Assembly (NCBI GenBank): GCA_003135595.1
Contig: PLCI01000113.1
Span: 11,540 to 32,150 of the forward strand
Length of the DNA stretch: 20,611 nt
Direction: 5' to 3'
From: Acidimicrobiaceae bacterium
Lineage (GTDB): Bacteria; Actinomycetota; Acidimicrobiia; Acidimicrobiales; RAAP-2
Part shown: positions 8,567 through 14,723 of the stretch, in pieces
Position numbering within the stretch: position 1 is the stretch's first letter
Layout: the number at the start of each line of letters is the position of its first letter
Position numbers and translations under genes: made by a program
The notes under the pieces: generated by a model
Databases searched by the model: none
What the model was told of the DNA's origin: nothing
What the model saw: the letters and a program-made list of their open reading frames with translations, nothing else

Positions 8567-9814
8567 CTAGAAGAGAAACGCGAAGTGCGCCGAGTCCGGA
8601 GAGACCCGCTCGACGTGCAGCGGGCTCGCGTCCAGCCGACGCAGCAGTCCGGGGAGCTCGGTGGGACTCTCAAGCTCGATGCCCACCAGCGCCGGGCCAG
8701 TCTCCCGGTTGTTCTTCTTCATGTACTCAAAGAGGACGATGTCCTCGCCTTCTGCGAGGACATCATTCAGGAAGCGACGCAGCGCGCCGGGCTCCTGGGA
8801 GAAGTTGACCAGGAAGTAGTGGCGAAGACCTTCGTAGAGCAACGAGCGCTCGATGACCTCGGCGTACCGGCTCACGTCATTGTTGCCCCCGGAGACGACG
8901 CACACGACCGACGCCGTATCCGAACGGTCCATGATTCGAAGGGCAGCGCTTGCCAGCGCGCCCGCGGGCTCGGCAATGATCCCCTCGGTCTGATAGAGGT
9001 CGAGCATCTCGGAGCACACCGCTCCTTCTGGCACCGACACGACCTCGTCGACCAAGTCACGGACGATCGGGAACGTCAGGTCTCCGACCCGGCTCACCGC
9101 GGCACCATCGACGAACGTATTGACGGCCTCGAGCACCACAGGTTCGCCCGCGTCGAGAGCGGCGCGCATACTGGCAGCGCCTTCGGGCTCGGCACCGATG
9201 ATGCGCGCCGCAGGGAAGTGCTCGCGCAGCCATACCGCCACGCCACTGAGCAGGCCTCCCCCGCCGACGGGGACGATGATCGTGCCAAGCTCCCCATCGA
9301 GTTGCTCCGCGATCTCCCTCGCAACCGTTCCCTGTCCGGCGATGGTGTGAGGATCGTCAAAGGGATGGATCGCCACGGCTCCGGTCACCACGCAGTCCTC
9401 GTTCGCGCGCCGACTGGCCTCGTCGTAGGAGTTGCCGGCGACAATGAGCTCGATCCAGGTGCCACCGATCGCCTTGATGCGCTGCCGTTTCTGTCGCGGA
9501 GTATTGCTGGGAACGTAGATTCGTCCACGAATCTCAAGGATGCTGCAGGCGAACGCCACCCCTTGGGCGTGGTTGCCGGCGCTGGCGCACACCACCCCAA
9601 GCGCACGCTGTGCTTGGTCGAGGGAGGCGACCGCGAAATAGGCGCCGCGCACCTTGTAGGACCGACAGAGTTGCAGGTCCTCTCGCTTGAGTAGAACACG
9701 ATGACCGGTCACCCTCGTGAGTCGATCACTCTGTTCAATTGGCGTTCGACGAACGACTGCTGTAATCGCCTCGGCTGCTTGGTCGACGTCGCTGGCGACG
9801 AGAGCGTGCGGCAT
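8567..9814 (-). CDS. ilvA: Threonine ammonia-lyase (deaminase), short ACT type
   Basis: This PLP enzyme turns threonine into 2-oxobutyrate and ammonia, the entry to isoleucine. The 415-residue protein has the PLP lysine K54 in RSYKVRGAY, SAGNHAQG (about 78-85), a GGGGLLSG phosphate cup and SGGNND near the end of the catalytic domain. The C-terminal 80 residues form one ACT-like domain (FLVNFSQEPGALRRFL, then EYMKKNNRETG, LVGIELES), as in the short corynebacterial form. Isoleucine inhibition is therefore plausible. The ATG at 9814 has no Shine-Dalgarno; TAGCAT ends 6 bp upstream, suggesting a leaderless message. The upstream DNA is a transposase relic, so the promoter lies at the edge of old IS DNA. 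Confidence 0.95.
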   Translation of the reverse strand: MPHALVASDVDQAAEAITAVVRRTPIEQSDRLTRVTGHRVLLKREDLQLCRSYKVRGAYFAVASLDQAQRALGVVCASAGNHAQGVAFACSILEIRGRIYVPSNTPRQKRQRIKAIGGTWIELIVAGNSYDEASRRANEDCVVTGAVAIHPFDDPHTIAGQGTVAREIAEQLDGELGTIIVPVGGGGLLSGVAVWLREHFPAARIIGAEPEGAASMRAALDAGEPVVLEAVNTFVDGAAVSRVGDLTFPIVRDLVDEVVSVPEGAVCSEMLDLYQTEGIIAEPAGALASAALRIMDRSDTASVVCVVSGGNNDVSRYAEVIERSLLYEGLRHYFLVNFSQEPGALRRFLNDVLAEGEDIVLFEYMKKNNRETGPALVGIELESPTELPGLLRRLDASPLHVERVSPDSAHFAFLF

Positions 9815-9820
9815 CGCAGA

Positions 9821-9826
9821 ATGCTA
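9821..9826 (-). promoter_or_regulatory. Candidate -10 box of leaderless ilvA promoter
   Basis: TAGCAT on the reverse strand fits TANNNT and is followed by exactly 6 bases before the ilvA ATG, the same spacing as at leuB. No good -35 is visible at 16-19 bp; a TTGACG (9854-9849) is 22 bp away, which is too far for a standard promoter. Confidence 0.45.
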
Positions 9827-9834
9827 GGGCGGCA

Positions 9835-10175
9835 TTGTGTGGTGCGATCGTCAAGATCGACCACTTCCGATGCTCGCACATGCCGGCCGAGTTCGCGCGC
9901 AGCGTGACCGGAACCCAGGGCAAAGAGCTCGCGAGCCACAAGAACTGCACCGTCGCGACTGGCAACCCGAGCTACTTCCAACCTCCCTTGCAGCGTGGTC
10001 CGAACGAGAACACCAATGGCCTCTTGCGTCACTGCATGCCGAAGGTGAGACCTCTCGAAGCTCAGTGCCATGGACTCGCCGTTATCTAGCGCAGCCCAAC
10101 AACGGCCCTCGCGCAACGCTCGGATATATGCATCGATCAGAGAAGCTCGCCGAGCATGCTGCGCTGACTGATTGA
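9835..10175 (+). mobile_element. IS30-family transposase remnant (C-terminal part, frameshifted)
   Basis: Two overlapping forward frames carry pieces of an IS30-type DDE transposase C-terminus. The first (from 9835) reads MPAEFARSVTGTQGKELA, then TVATG, YF, then LQRGPNENTNGLLRH (about 10003-10029 for NENTNGLLR). The second (ending with TGA at 10173-10175) reads PNNGPRATLGY (from about 10098) and SEKLAEH. In intact members these are LPAELRRSLTWDQGKEM, VYFCDPHSPWQRG, NENTNGLLRQYFPK and LNNRPRKTLGW. Relative to that, the catalytic Asp of WDQGKE is replaced by Thr, a few codons before QRG are lost, and a frameshift separates the two parts. It is dead. The N-terminal two thirds are missing, and I could not define terminal inverted repeats. 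Confidence 0.85.
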
Positions 10176-10218
10176 TTCCGCCAGAGAGTCCCTCGCTGAC
10201 CTTCGCGTGCATGACATT

Positions 10219-10240
10219 TGCGCGCTCGGAGTGCGCGCTC
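10219..10240. repeat. 9-bp direct repeat TGCGCGCTC x2, 4-bp spacer
   Basis: TGCGCGCTC occurs at 10219-10227 and again at 10232-10240, separated by GGAG. The second copy is the acceptor-side tail of the tRNA fragment. Because each copy contains the palindrome GCGCGC, the pair can also fold as a 6-bp stem. It lies between the IS30 relic and the tRNA fragment. Confidence 0.6.
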
Positions 10241-10259
10241 GCAGGATTCGAACCTGCGG
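10233..10259 (-). tRNA. tRNA 3'-end fragment (T-arm and acceptor side only)
   Basis: On the reverse strand GCAGG-TTCGAAT-CCTGC (10257-10241) is a perfect T-arm with the canonical T-loop (T54, T55, C56, purine, A58), followed by GAGCGCG as a possible acceptor 3' strand. I looked upstream (10258-10320, reverse strand) for the D-arm, anticodon arm and matching acceptor 5' strand. I did not find them; the anticodon-like CCAACCTTCGGTTTGG does not give a proper 7-base loop. I read it as the 3' remnant of a tRNA gene, perhaps an old integration site, rather than a working tRNA. Identity cannot be assigned. Confidence 0.45.
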
Positions 10260-10292
10260 CCTGCGTCGACCAAACCGAAGGTTGGGCCTCAG

Positions 10293-10910
10293 CTAGATGG
10301 TGATCTCAAGGTCCTCGCTCAGATTCAGGTACGCGGCACCGGGCCGGTACTCAGACGGGACCTCATCGATGCTCGAGTAGCGGGCAACATCGAAGATGTT
10401 GGACGATCGAACGTCCTCCTCGACCGCGACCCCGCACAAGGTGATCTCGATCGCGGCCTCGAAGGCCTTGACCGGAGAGATCTTGCTCTGCTTGAGATCC
10501 TCGAACGTCGCCAGGGGAACCCTTCCGAGGAGGCAGTACTCGCACTCCCCCTCAACAGCACCTACCCGCCGCGCCACGACGACGTGGTTCCGCCCGTCAT
10601 CGATCGCGTAGATCGCATCATCGCCGGATCCGATGCTTGCCCGAATTCGATCGTGACGTTCGTGCACCGGCAGAAGGTGCCACTGGATGTGGCGTATCTC
10701 CTTCATCGCCCACAGGGGGCAAGGGGGGATCGTGCCCTCGGGCTCGTCCTCCGCGAGCGGCGACGAGATGTCAGCTCCGACAAGGGGATCCATCGGCGTC
10801 GCGGACCCGCTGCTGACGATGATGTCGCCTGGTCCGGGCACGCGTCCTGACGATGCGTCGACCGCCTCACCCCACTCCGGTGATTCGTCAGACCCGCGCT
10901 CGTTCACCAT
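10293..10910 (-). CDS. Hypothetical protein, 205 residues
   Basis: I do not recognise this family. The protein is soluble, with no signal peptide or membrane segment. The first 70 residues are acidic and rich in Gly, Ser and Pro, and look disordered. A folded part follows (about 75-205) with WAMKEIRHIQWHLLPVHERHDR, DDAIYAIDDGRNHVVVARR, and cysteines in ECEYCLLG. The frame is open to 10994, but the ATG at 10910 has GAGGGAG four bases upstream and a TANNNT box (10943-10938) placed so that the longer start would lie upstream of the transcript, so I use 10910. It stands alone between the IS/tRNA scar and the catalase gene, with no neighbour to suggest a role. Confidence 0.65.
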   Translation of the reverse strand: MVNERGSDESPEWGEAVDASSGRVPGPGDIIVSSGSATPMDPLVGADISSPLAEDEPEGTIPPCPLWAMKEIRHIQWHLLPVHERHDRIRASIGSGDDAIYAIDDGRNHVVVARRVGAVEGECEYCLLGRVPLATFEDLKQSKISPVKAFEAAIEITLCGVAVEEDVRSSNIFDVARYSSIDEVPSEYRPGAAYLNLSEDLEITI

Positions 10911-10937
10911 GACACTCCCTCGGACGCCTTCACGAGC

Positions 10938-10943
10938 ATCGTA
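10938..10943 (-). promoter_or_regulatory. Candidate -10 box for the 205-residue hypothetical gene
   Basis: TACGAT on the reverse strand fits TANNNT. A transcript starting about 7 bp later would have a 20-nt leader that includes the GAGGGAG ribosome site before the ATG at 10910. Confidence 0.4.
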
Positions 10944-11529
10944 CCCAGGGGTGCCGGTCAGCAGACGGGTGCAGCAGTCCTCCAGGAAGTCCACTCGTCA
11001 GTCCGACAGCCCGCCATCGTCACGGGTCACGAGCCGGTTCTCAAGCCGACGACGGTCGTCGTGCAGGGCGAGATCACGAGTGGCACCAGATTCCTTGGGA
11101 TGGCGTCGTGAAGTGCGCAGATGCGGCACTCCGCTTCCGCGTCGAGCTCACATTGATCGACGCCGGTGGCGTCGACGTCACCACTCGAGTCACGGCTCTG
11201 GGTCGGTCCGTCCGATCCCGCGATTCGGTCGGTGAACCGGCCTGGGTTTGATGGAGGCTCGACCGTTCGGACCTCTCATGCCGCGAGGGCTGGAGTCTGT
11301 GATGGGAGTCGTCCTCAGGGCCACCTGAAGTCGTCGGGGGGCTCCGGGGCGCCCATGGGTGTCCGCGGTGATCACGACGATCAGGAGAGTCCCTGCAAGA
11401 CGTGGCGAAGGTCAGAGTCGTGAGCCGGTGATGCCTCAGGCGCAGAGCCGTCGCCGCGAAGACGGCGGCGTCACGCCAGGTGGGGCGACCAACGGCAACT
11501 GTCAGCTGCGTGCGACTAGAACCGATTGC
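10944..11529. other. About 590 bp without a convincing gene, upstream of catalase
   Basis: All frames here are short. One forward frame open into 11108-11251 (47 residues from a GTG, ending GEPAWV) has fairly high third-position GC and a beta-strand-like pattern (LRFRVELTLIDAGGVDVTTRV), so it may be the 3' end of a lost gene, but I cannot name it. Just before catalase, TAGAAC (11517-11522) sits 7 bp from the ATG. This resembles the leaderless arrangement at leuB and ilvA, but it lacks the conserved final T. Confidence 0.4.
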
Positions 11530-12987
11530 ATGAGCGACGACACCACACCTCCTGTCACCACCTCCGATACCGGCATCCCCGCACCGAGCGATGAGTTCTC
11601 CCTCTCCGCGGGGGTCGAGGGTCCATTGCTCCTCCAGGATCACTACCTGATCCAGAAGATGGCCCACTTCAACCGAGAGCGGGTCCCCGAGCACGTCGTG
11701 CACGCCAAGGGCCACGGGGCGTTCGGTTTCTTCGAGGTCACCGCGGACGTCAGCCAGTGGTGCGGCGCCGACTTCTTGAAGAAGGGCACCCGCACGCCGA
11801 TGGTCGCGAGGTTCTCCACCGTCGCTGGCGAGCAGGGCTTCGCTGACACCGTCCGCGATCCGCGAGGCTTCGCCCTCAAGTTCTACACGCAGGAGGGCAA
11901 CTACGACCTCGTCGGCAACAACACGCCCGTCTTCTTCATCCGGGACCCCCAGAAGTTCTCCGACTTCATCCACTCACAGAAGCGTCGGGCTGACACGGGG
12001 CGAACCGACCACAACGGTCAGTGGGACTTCTGGACGCTCTCGCCCGAGAGCGCGCACCAGGTCACGATCCTCATGTCCGACCGCGGCACGCCGCGCACGC
12101 TTCGTCACATGAACGGCTACGGCTCCCATACCTATATGTGGATCAATGCTGGTGGTGAGCGCTTCTGGGTCAAGTACCACTTCAAGACCGAGCAGGGCGT
12201 CGAGAACTTCACCAACGACGAGGCGAAGGCCATGACTGCTGAGGATCCCGACTTCCACCGCGCCGACCTCTGGGAGGCGATCGCTCGCGGCGAGCACCCG
12301 GTCTGGCGTCTCGAGATGCAGATCATGGAGTTCGAAGACGCGGCCGACTACCGGTTCAACCCCTTCGACCTGACCAAGGTCTGGCCGCACTCGGACTACC
12401 CGATGATCCCGATCGGGCGCATGATCCTCGATCGCAACCCAGACAACTACTTTGCGCAAGTCGAACAAGCGGCATTCGAGCCGTCCAACTTGGTGCCGGG
12501 CATCGCCCCGAGCCCGGACAAGATGCTCCAAGGTCGCCTCTTCAGCTACCCAGACACGCACCGGTACCGAATCGGCCCCAACTATCAGCAACTGCCCGTC
12601 AATCAGCCCCTCGTCCCTGTGCACAGCTACAGCCAGGATGGACCGATGAACTTCCGCCCTGGCGGCGACCCGGTCTACGCACCCAACTCCTACGGTGGGC
12701 CGGCAGCAGACCCGAGCCTCAACGCCGACCCCTCCTACGGGCTCACGGGTGAAGTTGTCCGGGCCGCGTATCACGCTCACAAGGACGACACCGATTTCGT
12801 GCAACCCGGCGCGATGTACCGCGAGGTCATGTCCGCGACCGACCGGGAGCACTTGCTGTCCAACATCGTCGCACATGCCAGCAACGGCCCTGGACTTCAG
12901 CGCGATGTCGCTGCACGAGTCGGCGAGTACTGGCGCCAGGTTGATCCAGAACTCGGAGCCAACGTGGCCAAGGCACTCGCCAACTGA
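11530..12987 (+). CDS. katA: Monofunctional haem catalase, small-subunit type
   Basis: It splits hydrogen peroxide into water and oxygen in the cytoplasm. The 485-residue length fits the small-subunit (clade 3) class without the C-terminal flavodoxin-like domain. The distal histidine is H58 in VPEHVVHAKG; the distal Asn is in DLVGNNTPVFFIRDP (N130/N131); and the haem-ligand Tyr340 is in RLFSYPDTHRYRIG. The ATG at 11530 gives the usual start before LSAGVEGPLLLQDHYLIQKMAHFNRERVPE. The open frame continues upstream to 11359 but that part is not catalase-like. There is no Shine-Dalgarno. No OxyR- or Fur-type regulator gene is adjacent, so control cannot be inferred. Confidence 0.96.
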   Translation: MSDDTTPPVTTSDTGIPAPSDEFSLSAGVEGPLLLQDHYLIQKMAHFNRERVPEHVVHAKGHGAFGFFEVTADVSQWCGADFLKKGTRTPMVARFSTVAGEQGFADTVRDPRGFALKFYTQEGNYDLVGNNTPVFFIRDPQKFSDFIHSQKRRADTGRTDHNGQWDFWTLSPESAHQVTILMSDRGTPRTLRHMNGYGSHTYMWINAGGERFWVKYHFKTEQGVENFTNDEAKAMTAEDPDFHRADLWEAIARGEHPVWRLEMQIMEFEDAADYRFNPFDLTKVWPHSDYPMIPIGRMILDRNPDNYFAQVEQAAFEPSNLVPGIAPSPDKMLQGRLFSYPDTHRYRIGPNYQQLPVNQPLVPVHSYSQDGPMNFRPGGDPVYAPNSYGGPAADPSLNADPSYGLTGEVVRAAYHAHKDDTDFVQPGAMYREVMSATDREHLLSNIVAHASNGPGLQRDVAARVGEYWRQVDPELGANVAKALAN

Positions 12988-13342
12988 ACCTGAACACACG
13001 TGCGGATGGCGACACCGGCTGCCACCGACGTTCGATGCCGCAGGGATCAGCTGGAACAACGGGACACTGCTGAATTCCGAATTTCCGAGACCGTTCTCGC
13101 CCACCTGAACAACGTTCCCGACAGAGTGTCACGGTGCACCTGCGGCCTGAGGCTAAAACGACTTCAGTCGTCGTCTGCGCACGTCTCTGAGGCCGGACGT
13201 CGCCGAGTCCGCCGGTGTAACCCCGAATCATTGCGGGAGTAGTGGTTGCCTCGAGCTCGACGACCGTTCCGAATGGGACCGTGGTACGTTTTCCCGACGG
13301 GAACGGAGGTTCCCGCAGGTTTTCAAGATCCAAGGGGGACGC
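12988..13342. promoter_or_regulatory. Catalase-importer intergenic region with importer promoter
   Basis: These 355 bp contain no gene. Features seen: a perfect inverted repeat ACGACT-TC-AGTCGT (13158-13171) that is either a short hairpin or an operator; a candidate -10 TACGTT (13285-13290) for the binding-protein gene, giving a leader of about 46 nt; and a ribosome site AAGGGGG ending 4 bases before the ATG at 13343. I see no T-rich terminator for the catalase gene. Confidence 0.5.
13291..13314 (+). repeat. Three alternating TTCCCG half-sites in importer leader
   Basis: TTCCCG (13291-13296), CGGGAAC (13298-13304) and GTTCCC (13309-13314) alternate in orientation. The middle copy can pair with either neighbour: TTCCCG-A-CGGGAA, or GGGAAC-GGAG-GTTCCC. 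They begin immediately after the candidate -10 box, so they cover the predicted transcription start and the first bases of the mRNA. Confidence 0.7.
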
Positions 13343-14716
13343 ATGCAGGGAGTAACCCGAACGCGCCGACCGCTCGTCCGCAGCATTGCGGCGTTCGCGA
13401 CCGTCGGTGCCATGGTCGCAGCGGTCGCTGCCGTCGGCGGCGCAGTCGGATGGCCGAGGACGAGCTATCCGGGGTATCCGACGACGCTCTCGGCCGCGGA
13501 CATCAAGCTTGCCGCCAAGTACATCGGCGGAACCGCGAACAAGGCCGCAACGGGCTCGACGATCACGATCGGTTTCATCAACGACAGCACCGGAACCCCT
13601 GGATTCCCCGAGAATGTCCAGGGCGCCCAGGTAGCCGTCAGCTTCATCAACAACAAGTTGGGCGGCATCAAGGGCCACAAGCTTGCGCTTCACGTCTGCG
13701 ATGCGCTGAACACCGACGGCTCAGCGTGCGCACTCGCAATGGTGACCGCCCACGTCAAGCTCGTGCTCACCGGAACGATGAACACCTCGAACGACAGCAC
13801 CATGTACGAGACGTTGTTCCAAGCGAAGATCCCAATCATCCAGGGCAACGACCTCACGTCCACCGACTTCTCACCTCCGACGACCCCCTACAAGGGAACT
13901 GCCGTGACCTACATGCCGGGCTCACCCGGCGTGCTGTACGGCATGGCAAAGTTCCTCGGAACGAAGGGGCTCGGCTCGAAGCCCACGCACGTCACGGTGT
14001 TCTACGACCAGGGTGACACGGGATCCCAGACCGCGTACAACGTCTTCTTTAAGGCGGGCAGCCCGCTGCAGAGCAAGTACCTGCACGGCATCGCGGTCAA
14101 TGGCATCCAGATCAATGCTCCGTGGTCGAAGTCCGACGTGGAGTCCGCGCTGTCTTCCTTGCCGGCCGGCACCATCCTCGTGCCCCTGGTCCCAGTCGGG
14201 ACCTGCATCTCGTTCGCCCAGGCCCTGACAGCGCTGAAGATTCACAACACGGTCGTGACGTCTGGCCTGTGCTTCGGCGAGCAGGTGAAGAAGGCCCTCG
14301 GGAACTACCCGAACGGGTGGTACTTCGGCGACTACGGCATCAACTACTTCATGTATGCCAAGGCGCTGGCCACCTCTCAGCAGCTTGCCGTGTACATCGC
14401 TGCCGTTGACAAGTACAACAAGACGATCGACTACACCGGGTTCGCCGGACCGTCGTTCGGCACCGTGCTGACGGCGACAAAGCTGTACATCCAGGCCGGA
14501 GGCGCCTCGGCGACCTCGGCGAAGCTCGCAACGCTGGTGCAGAAGTTCCCTGGCCCACAGTGGGGCATCTCGGGTCCGATGACCTGTGGTCACGTCAGTT
14601 CGCTGTTCTTCCCGGCAATCTGCGGCAAGTACATCGGCATCTCGCAGTTCAAGGGCGGCAAGTGGGCACCGATCCAGGCCGCCTACAACAACAAGCTGAT
14701 CAACGCCTTCAGCTGA
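13343..14716 (+). CDS. livJ: ABC transporter substrate-binding protein, branched-chain amino acid type
   Basis: This 457-residue secreted protein has an N-terminal signal (Arg-rich residues 6-13, then a hydrophobic stretch about 15-36) and a Peripla_BP_6 fold: ITIGFINDSTG, NVQGAQVAVSFINNKLGGIKGHKLALHVCD, then VTVFYDQGD and a second lobe. It would capture the ligand outside the cell and hand it to the LivHM permease. There is no lipobox cysteine after the signal, unusual for a Gram-positive-type binding protein, so anchoring is unclear. Six or so cysteines in the mature part (for example in GPMTCG and PAICGK) may form disulfides. The true ligand cannot be read from sequence; related proteins bind BCAAs, amides, urea or other small acids. 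The ribosome site AAGGGGG supports the ATG. Confidence 0.88.
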   Translation: MQGVTRTRRPLVRSIAAFATVGAMVAAVAAVGGAVGWPRTSYPGYPTTLSAADIKLAAKYIGGTANKAATGSTITIGFINDSTGTPGFPENVQGAQVAVSFINNKLGGIKGHKLALHVCDALNTDGSACALAMVTAHVKLVLTGTMNTSNDSTMYETLFQAKIPIIQGNDLTSTDFSPPTTPYKGTAVTYMPGSPGVLYGMAKFLGTKGLGSKPTHVTVFYDQGDTGSQTAYNVFFKAGSPLQSKYLHGIAVNGIQINAPWSKSDVESALSSLPAGTILVPLVPVGTCISFAQALTALKIHNTVVTSGLCFGEQVKKALGNYPNGWYFGDYGINYFMYAKALATSQQLAVYIAAVDKYNKTIDYTGFAGPSFGTVLTATKLYIQAGGASATSAKLATLVQKFPGPQWGISGPMTCGHVSSLFFPAICGKYIGISQFKGGKWAPIQAAYNNKLINAFS

Positions 14717-14723
14717 ACGACAC

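Noticed and set aside
9709..10212. 167-residue reverse-strand frame upstream of ilvA
   Set aside because: It is antisense to the IS30 transposase relic and overlaps the ilvA 5' end; no family features.
10082..10273. 63-residue reverse frame containing AGRRFESCERAL
   Set aside because: It is the translation of the tRNA T-arm fragment, a common false ORF.
11108..11251. Small forward frame of 47 residues with coding-like composition
   Set aside because: No ribosome site, no recognisable family, and the open frame has no clear start; noted only as a possible gene remnant.
11267..11281. Shared 13-mer CGGACCTCTCATG here and near 19740 (reverse strand)
   Set aside because: Matches of this length are expected by chance in a 20-kb high-GC window.
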